This document shows, piece by piece, positions 26,985 through 35,284 of a stretch of DNA of 64,000 bases (its first letter is position 1; each line of letters opens with the position of its first letter). The notes under the pieces were generated by a model. The model was not told the origin of the DNA. It did not search any database and was given only the letters and a program-made list of their open reading frames with translations. Source of the stretch: Tateyamaria omphalii (GTDB lineage: Bacteria; Pseudomonadota; Alphaproteobacteria; Rhodobacterales; Rhodobacteraceae). The DNA lies in NCBI RefSeq assembly GCF_001969365.1, contig NZ_CP019312.1, forward strand, positions 2,418,001 through 2,482,000, given 5' to 3'. Made by a program: the position numbers and the translations under genes.

Positions 26985-28076
26985 ATGACCGCCATGAGCG
27001 CAATTGCCCTGATTGCACCGACGATCCTGCAATGCACAGCGTTGGCGGGCATTCTGGGCGGCAAGCGTTCTGCCCGGGCCGAGGCAGACAGCATTCTGGC
27101 GATGCTCTTCGGCGTCACCGCGATCGCGATGACCGCAGCGATGATACCAATGTTCGTCCCTGCGCTGACGGCCCGGTTCGTGGTCGTGATGCTCCCTCTT
27201 GCGCTTGTCTTCGGGCCGCTCACATACGCTTATGCAAAAACAATGTTGGGTGGCGTGACGCCATCGACAAACCCACTGGCACGCGATGTCACGCCGTGGT
27301 TTGCAACCGGATTTGCGCTATCTTTGCCTTTTGCCACGGCAGCGCCGCCCGATTTCCTACAGGATGCTTCGGCGCTTTGGGCGGTGTTGCTGGGACTGGT
27401 GTTCCTGTTAATCATCGTCGTGAATTCAGGCTACATTCTATATAGTTTGGTATTGGTCTTTCGGCGGTCACATCATCAGATCGACGTTGCAGATCTGCGC
27501 CTTGTGCGTGCGGTTGTCAGCCTCGCAGCCATAGCACTTGCCGCTGGCTTCCTCGTTGAGTTGCCCCAGGTATTTGGTGCGTCGGCACCCCTTGATCCTG
27601 TCTATGCCGCAGCAATCGACCTCTTTTGTGTCATGGCGGTCGGGGGGCTTGCGCTGCTCCATAAGCCCAAACGCCTCAATGACCGTCCGCGATACGCGCG
27701 ATCCGTCATGACGCAAAATCAGGCCGCGCGGCTGGAGCGTAAGCTGCGACATGCAATGGAGATCCAAAGCCTCTACAAAGACCCCCAACTGTCGCTGTCG
27801 CGTCTCGCCGCACATCTGGGGTGCCCACCGCACCGGCTGACGCACCTGCTCGCAACACGCATCGGTTGCAGCTACAGCGATTATGTGAGCCGGTGGCGCG
27901 TCGAAGCAGCATGCAAGCTGCTGCGCAAGACTGACGAAACAGTGCTGCAGATTTTGCTGGCAGTCGGGTTCAACACGCGCTCGACTTTCAACGCCACGTT
28001 TCTACGACACACCGGTCAGTCCCCCAGCAGCTACCGTGATCCGACAAATGCTGTGCGCACATCGACAAAAAAATGA
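26985..28076 (+). CDS. Membrane-embedded AraC-family regulator (7-TM plus HTH)
   Basis: 363-aa protein with about seven hydrophobic helices (residues 2-240) followed by a cytoplasmic AraC/XylS DNA-binding domain (about residues 255-350). That domain has two helix-turn-helix units, with LSRLAAHLGCPPHRLTHLL and QILLAVGFNTRSTFNATFLRHTGQSPSSYR. This layout suggests a one-component sensor reading a membrane or periplasmic signal. It is divergent from the lipoprotein hydrolase, with 181 bp between starts. Start chosen at 26985; 26994 is an alternative. Confidence 0.82.
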   Translation: MTAMSAIALIAPTILQCTALAGILGGKRSARAEADSILAMLFGVTAIAMTAAMIPMFVPALTARFVVVMLPLALVFGPLTYAYAKTMLGGVTPSTNPLARDVTPWFATGFALSLPFATAAPPDFLQDASALWAVLLGLVFLLIIVVNSGYILYSLVLVFRRSHHQIDVADLRLVRAVVSLAAIALAAGFLVELPQVFGASAPLDPVYAAAIDLFCVMAVGGLALLHKPKRLNDRPRYARSVMTQNQAARLERKLRHAMEIQSLYKDPQLSLSRLAAHLGCPPHRLTHLLATRIGCSYSDYVSRWRVEAACKLLRKTDETVLQILLAVGFNTRSTFNATFLRHTGQSPSSYRDPTNAVRTSTKK

Positions 28077-28377
28077 GAAAGAGTCTGCGAAGGGTCAGTT
28101 TTGATTGCCGTTGTCATAATGAGGTAGAGTGTCTTCTTTGGATGGGTCCTGCATTGCAGACATTTTTTACGTTTATTGCTGGGGTTGATCAGTACAGTCG
28201 TCTGTCCGGCCTGTTCATGTGGTGATCGGCCACTGGCCTTGATGATTTCCGCAAGCGAGGTTCCAATCGGCTGCACGGCCTTCGGGGGCAAACGTCATTC
28301 CCGGAGTGGTCTCGCTCTTGGTTGACGTATTCCGCATCATCACGTCATGCGTCGTGCATCTCTGGCAGGTTTCCCGA
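28077..28377. other. 301-bp gap between regulator and IS110 transposase
   Basis: No supported gene. Part of this AT-richer stretch is probably the non-coding end of the IS110 element, but I could not define its boundary, and no terminal inverted repeat matching the other side was found. Confidence 0.4.
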
Positions 28378-29397
28378 TCAGGTGACCGGCTGCCAGTAAT
28401 TCGCCTGTCTCGTCAACATTGCCCAGATCACGCGCGCCGTTTTGTTTGCTATTGCAACTGTTGCAAGTCGAACCGGCTTTCCAGTGAGCATCCTCGCGGT
28501 CCAGATATCGACTTTCTCGGGATGGAGTTTTGCCATCAATGCGCGCGATGTCATGCCAACGATAAGGAGTTTCCTGAGGTAATGATCACCTTTCTTGGTA
28601 ATCCGCCCAAGCCTCTCTTTGCCGCCACTGGATTTGTTGAGCGGGGTTAAGGCCAGCCAAGCGGCCAGATCTCGTCCGGTTTTGAACTGTTTGGCGTCGC
28701 CGACGGTCGCCACGATGGCTGACGCCGTAATCAGGCCAATCCCAGGCACCTGCATCAGTTGGCGTGCGTTGGCATCTCGCCGATCATAGCTCTCGGACAA
28801 CTTGGAAAAGCCTTCAATTCGGGCACTGAGCCCAAGGAGTTGATAGCACGGGGTGCCGAGAACCCCGTTCGCCAGTTTGGGAATTTTAGGTTGATCACCT
28901 TCCAGGTGGCTTTTGGAAAAGCGGACCACAGCCTCAGCCCCGGTTGGGAGAACATAGCCAAACTCACGCAGCATCCCCCGTATCATGTTTGAGACCTGGT
29001 TACTCTGGCGGACAATGAGTTCGCGCGTGTGGTGGGCGGTCCAAAGAGCTTGCTGGTCTTCCGTCTCGATCTCAACAAATCTCATCGTCGGGCGGCCAAC
29101 CGCTTCGCAGATTGTCTCTGCATCCACTGCGTCGGTCTTTCCGCGTTTGACATATGGCTTGACGTAAGTCGCTGGCATCAAACGAACATCGTGCCCTAAA
29201 CTGCGAAGTTCACGGCCCCAATGATGGGCCGAACCACAGGCTTCCATACCGACCACACAAGGCGGTAGGCCCTCAAAGAACTCTAACAGTTTTGCGCGTT
29301 TGATCTTCTTGGTGAAGACCTTGTCGCCTGTCAAAGAAACTCCATGAACCTGGAAAACACTCTTGGCCAGATCAAGTCTTATGGTTCTGACTTGCAT
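28378..29397 (-). CDS. IS110-family transposase
   Basis: 339-aa transposase with the N-terminal DEDD (RuvC-like) domain, starting RTIRLDLAKSVFQVHG, with GMEACGSAHHWGREL and KRGKTDAVDAETICEA carrying the acidic residues. The C-terminal transposase_20 domain has the LMQVPGIGLITASAIVA and FKTGRDLAAWLALTPLNKSSGGKERLG motifs and the conserved Ser. The frame is uninterrupted. IS110 elements lack long terminal repeats and target duplications, so the ends are not set here. A 13-codon N-terminal extension is possible. Confidence 0.93.
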   Translation of the reverse strand: MQVRTIRLDLAKSVFQVHGVSLTGDKVFTKKIKRAKLLEFFEGLPPCVVGMEACGSAHHWGRELRSLGHDVRLMPATYVKPYVKRGKTDAVDAETICEAVGRPTMRFVEIETEDQQALWTAHHTRELIVRQSNQVSNMIRGMLREFGYVLPTGAEAVVRFSKSHLEGDQPKIPKLANGVLGTPCYQLLGLSARIEGFSKLSESYDRRDANARQLMQVPGIGLITASAIVATVGDAKQFKTGRDLAAWLALTPLNKSSGGKERLGRITKKGDHYLRKLLIVGMTSRALMAKLHPEKVDIWTARMLTGKPVRLATVAIANKTARVIWAMLTRQANYWQPVT

Positions 29398-29475
29398 TGG
29401 GTGGCTCCTCTCAAAAGCAGTTTTTGACACCTGCATTATGGCGCATTGCGACGGCGGATGGAGCAGGAGCCATCC
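28378..29475 (-). mobile_element. IS110-family insertion sequence (approximate extent)
   Basis: Transposase plus the upstream non-coding end. Short inverted copies TGGCTCC (29402-29408) and GGAGCCA (29466-29472), with GGATGG/CCATCC around 29456-29475, resemble subterminal repeats near one end of such elements. True boundaries are unknown and may extend further on both sides. Confidence 0.55.
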
Positions 29476-29621
29476 ACTTCATCCGCTTCAGTGACACAAG
29501 CTGCATCGCGGTAATCAGGGCGCCGCACATGCAAAGGTTTTCTGCGTCAGCAAAAGCCGCAAGTGCATAAGTCCGGAAAGTCCCGCTTAGCAGACATCGT
29601 CAGTCCGCCGCCCAGCCAAGA

Positions 29622-30089
29622 TCAAAACGCCTCGGGCCGCGCCTCACGCGCCATGTGGTCCAGCACCGCATTCACAAACTTCGGCTCTTTCCCGTCCGGA
29701 AAGAACGCACGCGCCACGTCGACATATTCCACGATCACCACCTTGGGCGGTGTGCCCGTGTCCCGGAACTCGGCCCCCGCCGCCCGGAACAGCGCGCGCA
29801 GCGTCGGGTCGATCCGCGCAATCGGCCATTTCGCCACCAGCGCGCGGTCCGTCATCTGGTCGATCGGCGCCTGATAGTTCACCGCATCATCCATGACCCG
29901 CGCGAAGTGGTCGGGATCGCCCTCCGCCATCTCGTCGCCCTCGTAGGACGCGCCAAAGCGGTGGTCCATGAACTCGACCTTGATCTGGTCGACGGTCTGC
30001 GCCGTCTGCTCCATCTGGAACAGGGCCTGGACGGCATAGAGCCGCGCGGCCGAGCGCATCTTGCGTTTCTGGTTGCCCGAAAGGGTCAT
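29622..30089 (-). CDS. nusB: Transcription antitermination protein NusB
   Basis: 155-aa all-helical RNA-binding protein of rRNA antitermination complexes. Conserved text includes RSAARLYAVQALFQ at the N-terminus, DRALVAKWPIARIDPTLRALFRAAGAE in the middle, and VVIVEYVDVARAFF with FVNAVLDHMA near the end. Its ATG overlaps the ribH stop by 4 bp, the usual ribH-nusB order. Confidence 0.95.
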   Translation of the reverse strand: MTLSGNQKRKMRSAARLYAVQALFQMEQTAQTVDQIKVEFMDHRFGASYEGDEMAEGDPDHFARVMDDAVNYQAPIDQMTDRALVAKWPIARIDPTLRALFRAAGAEFRDTGTPPKVVIVEYVDVARAFFPDGKEPKFVNAVLDHMAREARPEAF

Positions 30090-30628
30090 GCGATTGTGGA
30101 TCCTGTCTTGGACGCCAGCTGGTATTCGGTGGCCGGTTTGAACCCGACCCCCTTGCTGGAGCGGCCCCACTTACGGCTGAGCGCGATCAGGTGCAAGGCC
30201 GCAGCCGCCGCCCCGCCGCCTTTGTTCTGCTTGGCGGGATCGGCGCGGACCTCGGCCTGGTCCGTGTTCTCGACCGTGAGGATGCCGTTGCCGATGCAGA
30301 GCCCCTGCAGCCCCAGCAGTTGGATGGCGCGAGACGAGTCGTTGCACACCGTCTCGTAATGCGTGGTCTCCCCCCGGATCACGCAGCCGAGGGCCACGTA
30401 GCCATCGAAGTTGGACATGCGTTCGCTGATCCCGATGGCCGTAGGGATTTCCAGTGCGCCGGGCATCTCGATCAGATCCCAGGTGGCGCCAGCGGCCTCG
30501 ATCTCTGCCTTGGCACCCGCGACGAGATTGTCGGCGATCTGCTTGTAGTAGGGCGACACGACGATCAACAGCTTGGTGGGCGCGTCAAAGCTGGGGCGGT
30601 CCAGCACGTGGTGGTCGATTGCGGCCAT
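30086..30628 (-). CDS. ribH: 6,7-dimethyl-8-ribityllumazine synthase
   Basis: 180-aa lumazine synthase, the penultimate step of riboflavin synthesis. Diagnostic segments: MPGALEIP (residues 54-61), LGCVIRGETTHYETV (about 81-95) with the catalytic His, and GILTVENTDQAEVR. The start at 30628 gives the usual N-terminus and lies 1 bp past the ribBA stop. It is part of the ribE-ribBA-ribH-nusB operon. Confidence 0.95.
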   Translation of the reverse strand: MAAIDHHVLDRPSFDAPTKLLIVVSPYYKQIADNLVAGAKAEIEAAGATWDLIEMPGALEIPTAIGISERMSNFDGYVALGCVIRGETTHYETVCNDSSRAIQLLGLQGLCIGNGILTVENTDQAEVRADPAKQNKGGGAAAAALHLIALSRKWGRSSKGVGFKPATEYQLASKTGSTIA

Positions 30629-30629
30629 G

Positions 30630-31748
30630 TTACTCTCCAAGGATGGGGCGGGTGCCGACAATCTCGAGCCCGTAGGCGTCGATTCCCATATAGGTCGTGC
30701 GCGGGCTGTCGGTCAGCAGGATGAGGCGGCTCAGGCCCATATTGGACAGCATCTGCGCACCAAGCCCGGTGTTCTTGACGATGCGGGGGCCGGGCTCTTC
30801 ATCGGCAAAAAGCGATTTGCGCGGCTCGCGGAACAGGCAGACAACGCCGCGTCCTTCAGCGGCGATCAGTTCCATCGCGCGGGGCAATTCGCCGACGGGC
30901 TTGTCGCTGAGGCCCAGGATATCTGTGACCTCGGTCAACGCATGGGTGCGGACCAGAACGGGGTCTTTGGTGCTCAGATCGCCCTTGGACAGCGTCACAT
31001 GCTCAATCCCGTAGGTCTGGTCGGTGAAGATGCGCATATCCCACGCCCCGCCGTGCTGGGATGTGACCATGCGGCGGTCGGTCTCGACCACCAGATTGTC
31101 GTGGCGGCGGCGGAAGGTAATGAGGTCGGAGATGGTGCCAATCTTCAGACCGTGTTTGGCGGCATAGTCCACAAGGTCCGGCAGGCGGGCCATGGTCCCG
31201 TCTTCGTTCATGATCTCGCAGATCACACTGGATGGATAGTGCCCCGCCAGGCGCGCGACGTCACACCCGGCTTCGGTATGGCCAGCGCGGACCAGCACCC
31301 CGCCCTTGCGCGCACGCAGCGGAAACACGTGGCCCGGTGTCGCCAGATCGGCAGAGGTTGCCTGCGGGTTCACCAGCGTCGAAATGGTCAACGCCCGGTC
31401 GGCAGCCGAAATCCCCGTAGACACCCCCTCGCGCGCTTCAACCGAAACCGTAAAGGCCGTCTCGTGCCGCGAGGAATTGTGCATCGCCATCATGGGCAGA
31501 CCCAGATCGTCAATCCGTTCGGCAGGCAGCGTGACACAGATCAGCCCACGCCCATGGGTGGCCATGAAGTTCACGGCGGCCGTGTCCGCAAAGTTCGCAG
31601 GGATCACCAGATCGCCCTCATTCTCGCGATCCTCATGATCGACCAGAATGAACATCCGGCCATGGCGCGCGTCTTCGATGATCTCTTCGATGGGCGAAAT
31701 GGCGGCGGCAAGATCGGTCTCAACCGGACCGGGGGTTTCAAAGCTCAT
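30630..31748 (-). CDS. ribB: 3,4-dihydroxy-2-butanone-4-phosphate synthase fused to degenerate GTP cyclohydrolase II domain
   Basis: 372 aa. The N-terminal domain (about 1-215) is an intact DHBP synthase, with DHEDRENEGDL, MHNSSRHETAF and HTEAGCDVARLAG. The C-terminal half aligns with GTP cyclohydrolase II, but the zinc-binding cysteines expected in the HxxCxxGD ... CDC stretch are missing: the segment reads RTHALTEVTDIL. It therefore looks like the RibBX type with an inactive second domain. If so, GTP cyclohydrolase II must be encoded elsewhere. A coupled small frame precedes it. Confidence 0.9.
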   Translation of the reverse strand: MSFETPGPVETDLAAAISPIEEIIEDARHGRMFILVDHEDRENEGDLVIPANFADTAAVNFMATHGRGLICVTLPAERIDDLGLPMMAMHNSSRHETAFTVSVEAREGVSTGISAADRALTISTLVNPQATSADLATPGHVFPLRARKGGVLVRAGHTEAGCDVARLAGHYPSSVICEIMNEDGTMARLPDLVDYAAKHGLKIGTISDLITFRRRHDNLVVETDRRMVTSQHGGAWDMRIFTDQTYGIEHVTLSKGDLSTKDPVLVRTHALTEVTDILGLSDKPVGELPRAMELIAAEGRGVVCLFREPRKSLFADEEPGPRIVKNTGLGAQMLSNMGLSRLILLTDSPRTTYMGIDAYGLEIVGTRPILGE

Positions 31749-31831
31749 AAGGCACCTGTGGCAGCATTGTCCGCGACATAGAGGATCAGGCGCACCAATG
31801 CCAGTGCCGCGGCGCACATGGCAATGCACAT
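31745..31831 (-). CDS. Possible 28-aa membrane peptide upstream of ribBA
   Basis: A short frame, MCIAMCAAALALVRLILYVAD and seven more residues, is essentially one hydrophobic helix. Its TGA overlaps the ribBA ATG (ATGA), and AAAGGGA lies just before its ATG. The frame is open back to a GTG at 31918 (57 aa). It sits in the 206-bp ribE-ribBA gap. Unproven, but the overlap is suggestive. Confidence 0.35.
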   Translation of the reverse strand: MCIAMCAAALALVRLILYVADNAATGAL

Positions 31832-31954
31832 TCCCTTTGCCAGGTGAACTTCCCCCGGAGGGCCGTTCGGCCGCACGCACCACACGTCCCATGATGCGAG
31901 CACGACCGCAAAACGCACCAAAATGACGTCAGGCCGACAGGCCTGTCCGCAGGA

Positions 31955-32542
31955 TCACGCGACCTCGGCCAGGCGCGCGACATACCGGGCGAGCGTGTCG
32001 ATCTCGAGGTTGACGGCATCGCCCACGGCCACGTCTCCCCAGGTCGTTACCTCCTTGGTGTGCGGGATGAAGTTGATCCCGAACACAGCGCCTTGCACCT
32101 CGTTCACGGTCAGCGAGGTGCCGTTCAGTGCCACCGACCCTTTAGGGGCGATGAACCGCGCCAGATCATCCGGCGCGCGCAATTGCACACGGGTGCTGTC
32201 GCCCTCGTCCACGACCGACACGACCTCGGCCACTCCGTCCACATGGCCCGACACGATATGCCCGCCCAACTCGTCACCGACACGCAGGGCGCGTTCGAGG
32301 TTCAGGCGCTTGCCCACCGCCCAGGTGGCGAGGTTCGTCTTGGACACCGTTTCGGCGCTGACCTGCACGTCGTACCAATCGGGGCCCAGATCCACGACGG
32401 TCAGGCAGACGCCATCCGACGCGATGGACGCGCCCATGTCGATGCCTGCGGTGTCATAGCCAGTCTGGATCCGCACCCTCAGATCGCCCTCTTGCGTGAG
32501 GACGGCGATGGTTCCGATATCAGTGATGATGCCTGTGAACAT
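31955..32542 (-). CDS. ribE: Riboflavin synthase, alpha subunit
   Basis: 195-aa riboflavin synthase with the expected two homologous barrels: MFTGIITDIGT at the N-terminus, SDGVCLTV, GGHIVSGHVDG in the middle, and SLTVNEVQ plus IPHTKEVTTW in the second half. First gene of the ribE-ribBA-ribH-nusB operon. No FMN riboswitch was recognised in the 155-bp gap upstream. Confidence 0.95.
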   Translation of the reverse strand: MFTGIITDIGTIAVLTQEGDLRVRIQTGYDTAGIDMGASIASDGVCLTVVDLGPDWYDVQVSAETVSKTNLATWAVGKRLNLERALRVGDELGGHIVSGHVDGVAEVVSVVDEGDSTRVQLRAPDDLARFIAPKGSVALNGTSLTVNEVQGAVFGINFIPHTKEVTTWGDVAVGDAVNLEIDTLARYVARLAEVA

Positions 32543-32697
32543 GATCGCGCTCCTTGCCGAATTGTCTTGTGACGTAGCGGCGCACCGCCACAAGGGCAAG
32601 GGCCACGCGCATTGCGGAAATATTCAAGATACGCCATAAAACCGCCCCAGTGAGGTGTTCATCTGAGAGTAACAATTTGCCGCATATCAGGGATCAG

Positions 32698-33990
32698 ATG
32701 ACGCTGCATGCCCCAGCCTCGCGGGTCTTTCTGTTTTTGCAGGGACCGCACGGACCGTTTTTCCACCGCCTTGGCGCCATGCTGCGCCGTGCGGGTGCGA
32801 CGGTCTGGCGCGTTGGGTTTAATGCGGGCGACCGCGCCTTCTGGTTCCATCCGCGCAGCTACATCCCCTATCGCGGCACGGCAGACGACTGGCCCTACAC
32901 TTTTGCAGATCTGCTCGCCGAAAAAGATGTCACCGACATCGTGTTGTACGGCGATGTGCGCCCGATCCACGCCCAGGCGGTGGCCGAGGCCAAGCGCCGC
33001 GGCATCACCGTGCACGTGTTCGAGGAGGGGTATATGCGCCCCTACTGGGTCACTTATGAGCGCGGCGGGTCGAACGGGCATTCGCGTCTGATGGAGATGT
33101 CGGTGGCCGACATGCAGGCGGCCCTTGCCCTGTCGGACATGGAGGCGCCCCTGCCCCCCGGCCATTGGGGCGACATGCGCCAGCATGTGTTCTATGGCGC
33201 GCTCTATCATTGGTTCGTGATGTTCCTGAACGGGCAGTATCGCAATTTTCAACCGCACCGCGCGTTAAGCGTCGCCCGCGAGTTTCAGCTGTACCTCAAG
33301 CGTCTGCTCTTGATGCCGTTTCAGACCCTCGACCGGATGCAGGCCACGCTGCGCATCCGTTATGGTGGGTTTCCCTATCACCTTGCGCTCTTGCAGCTGG
33401 AGCATGATAGCAGCTTTCAAGAGCATTCGCCCTTTGACAGCATGCCCGAGTTCCTGGACCTCGTGATCCGGGGCTTTGCCGAGGGCGCGCCAGCGCATCA
33501 TCATCTTGTGATCAAGGCACATCCGCTTGAAGATGGCCGATCGCCCATTCGCAAGACCATCCGCGATCTGGCCCGCGAATTGGGACTGCAGGGCCGGGTT
33601 CAGTATGTGCGTGGCGGCAAGCTGGCACAGCTTCTCAACGATGCGCGCAGTGCCGTGACCGTCAATTCGACCGCCGCCCAGCAGGTGCTGTGGCGGGGCA
33701 TCCCGCTCAAGGTTTTTGGCAAGGCGGTCTTTTCCAAGCCTGAATTTGTCAGCGATCAGCCCCTGCCCGAGTTCTTTGCGGGCGCGTCCCGCCCCGACAA
33801 TCGCGCCTACAAGGATTACCGACGCTACCTGCTGGAGACCAGCCAGATCCCGGGCGGGTTCTATTCCGCGCGCGGGCGCAGGCAGCTTCTGCGCCAGGTC
33901 GTCGACATGATGCTGTCGCCCGACGATCCCTATGATGCGCTGGCCTCGGGCACCGCGGCGCCACGGCAACAGTTGCGGTTGGTCAACTGA
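32698..33990 (+). CDS. Capsule polysaccharide biosynthesis protein, KpsS-like
   Basis: 430-aa protein resembling KpsS, a Kdo-type glycosyltransferase that builds the lipid-linked linker of group 2 capsules. Recognisable segments are FLFLQGPHGPFFHRLG at the N-terminus, VFEEGYMRPYWVTYE near 115, LVIKAHPLEDGR near 270 and the acceptor/donor segment VTVNSTAAQQVLWRGIPLKVFG near 320. It begins a plus-strand cluster with an export lipoprotein and a KpsC-like protein, and is divergent from ribE. Confidence 0.85.
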   Translation: MTLHAPASRVFLFLQGPHGPFFHRLGAMLRRAGATVWRVGFNAGDRAFWFHPRSYIPYRGTADDWPYTFADLLAEKDVTDIVLYGDVRPIHAQAVAEAKRRGITVHVFEEGYMRPYWVTYERGGSNGHSRLMEMSVADMQAALALSDMEAPLPPGHWGDMRQHVFYGALYHWFVMFLNGQYRNFQPHRALSVAREFQLYLKRLLLMPFQTLDRMQATLRIRYGGFPYHLALLQLEHDSSFQEHSPFDSMPEFLDLVIRGFAEGAPAHHHLVIKAHPLEDGRSPIRKTIRDLARELGLQGRVQYVRGGKLAQLLNDARSAVTVNSTAAQQVLWRGIPLKVFGKAVFSKPEFVSDQPLPEFFAGASRPDNRAYKDYRRYLLETSQIPGGFYSARGRRQLLRQVVDMMLSPDDPYDALASGTAAPRQQLRLVN

Positions 33991-34142
33991 CCACCACTAG
34001 CCCTATGGCTAGATTTTATCGCCGGACTCCGGTACTTTGACTGCAAACAAGCACCCCAAAATCGGTGTGATCAGAAAAAGACTACCGGCGCGGATCAAGC
34101 TGCGCCCTGAGGCAGACAAGAACAGGTCGAGGAGACCGAGCA

Positions 34143-35279
34143 GTGATTTTCCAGTCATTCAGCTGGGCGCGTGTCATCGCGTCATTGGCCCTTTTGGGGA
34201 TTCTTGCATCATGCGGCCTGCCGCAGATCGGTCCGAACAAACGCCAGATTTTCTCTGGCTCTGTCCAGCGCGAAGGGGATGCGTTCATCGTATCCGTGAA
34301 CGACCGCGTGACCGAAGCCACCGCCGTGACCCCCGCGCTGGGTTTTTCCGAGGAGTTCCGCAATGCGGGCCTATTGGGTTCCGACACGATCCGGCCTGGC
34401 GATGTGCTGGGTCTGACGATCTGGGAAAACGTAGATGACGGTCTGCTGGCCGGTGAGGCGCAGAACTCCACCATCCTCGAAGAGGTGCAGGTGGATGGCG
34501 CGGGCTTCATCTTTGTCCCTTATGCGGGCCGTATCCGGGCCGCGGGCAACTCGCCTGACGCGATCCGTCGCATCATCACAACCAAACTCGAAGATCAGAC
34601 GCCGGACCCACAGGTGCAGGTGCGACGCGTGGCTGGGGACGGGTCGACCGTATCCCTGATCGGGGCCATCGGGGCGCAGGGCGTCTATCCGATCGAGCGA
34701 CCCACGCGCACCTTGTCGACGATGCTGGCGCAGGCCGGTGGGGTCACCATCGAGCCCGAGATTGCCCGCGTGACAGTGTTGCGCGGCGGAATGCGCAGCC
34801 GCATCTTCTTCCAGGATCTTTATGAAAACCCGCATCTGGACATTGCGCTACGTGGTGGCGACCGGGTTCTGGTCGAGGCCGACACCCGCGCCTTTACGGC
34901 GCTTGGCGCCACCGGCGGACAGGCCCGTGTGCCGTTCGAAACCGCGACCCTGAGCGCGCTCGAAGCGCTGGCGCAGGTCGGTGGTTTACAGACGAACACG
35001 TCCGATCCCACCGGCATCTTCGTGCTGCGCAATGAGCCTGCCGAAGTCGCCAATGTGGTGCTGGGACGCGACGACCTGATCGGGGCGCAGCGTCTGGTCT
35101 ATGTGCTGGACCTGACACAGCCCAATGGCATGTTCCAGGCCCGTGACTTTGTCATTCGCGACGCTGACACGCTCTATGTGACCGAAGCGCCGTACACGCA
35201 ATTTGCCAAGATCATCACCTCGATCACGACCCCAGTCACTGGCGTCAATTCACTGGCGACGGGTCTATCGGGCGAGTAA
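34143..35279 (+). CDS. Polysaccharide export outer-membrane lipoprotein (Wza/KpsD type)
   Basis: 378-aa protein with a lipoprotein signal peptide (LALLGILASC), an N-terminal poly_export domain (DTIRPGDVLGLTIWENV; DGAGFIFVPYAGRI) and two SLBB-like repeats (VSLIGAIGAQGVYPI near 170, and the region near 255). It probably forms the outer-membrane exit channel for capsule. The start codon is GTG with GGAG upstream. A second GTG-start gene, the KpsC-like protein, follows 5 bp after its stop. Confidence 0.88.
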   Translation: MIFQSFSWARVIASLALLGILASCGLPQIGPNKRQIFSGSVQREGDAFIVSVNDRVTEATAVTPALGFSEEFRNAGLLGSDTIRPGDVLGLTIWENVDDGLLAGEAQNSTILEEVQVDGAGFIFVPYAGRIRAAGNSPDAIRRIITTKLEDQTPDPQVQVRRVAGDGSTVSLIGAIGAQGVYPIERPTRTLSTMLAQAGGVTIEPEIARVTVLRGGMRSRIFFQDLYENPHLDIALRGGDRVLVEADTRAFTALGATGGQARVPFETATLSALEALAQVGGLQTNTSDPTGIFVLRNEPAEVANVVLGRDDLIGAQRLVYVLDLTQPNGMFQARDFVIRDADTLYVTEAPYTQFAKIITSITTPVTGVNSLATGLSGE

Positions 35280-35284
35280 CGACC

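Noticed and set aside
31786..32019. 77-codon frame between ribBA and ribE
   Set aside because: Cys/Trp/Arg-rich and overlaps the ribE end in another frame; the shorter coupled frame nearby is the better candidate.
32543..32697. FMN riboswitch upstream of ribE
   Set aside because: The conserved RFN core could not be found in this gap.
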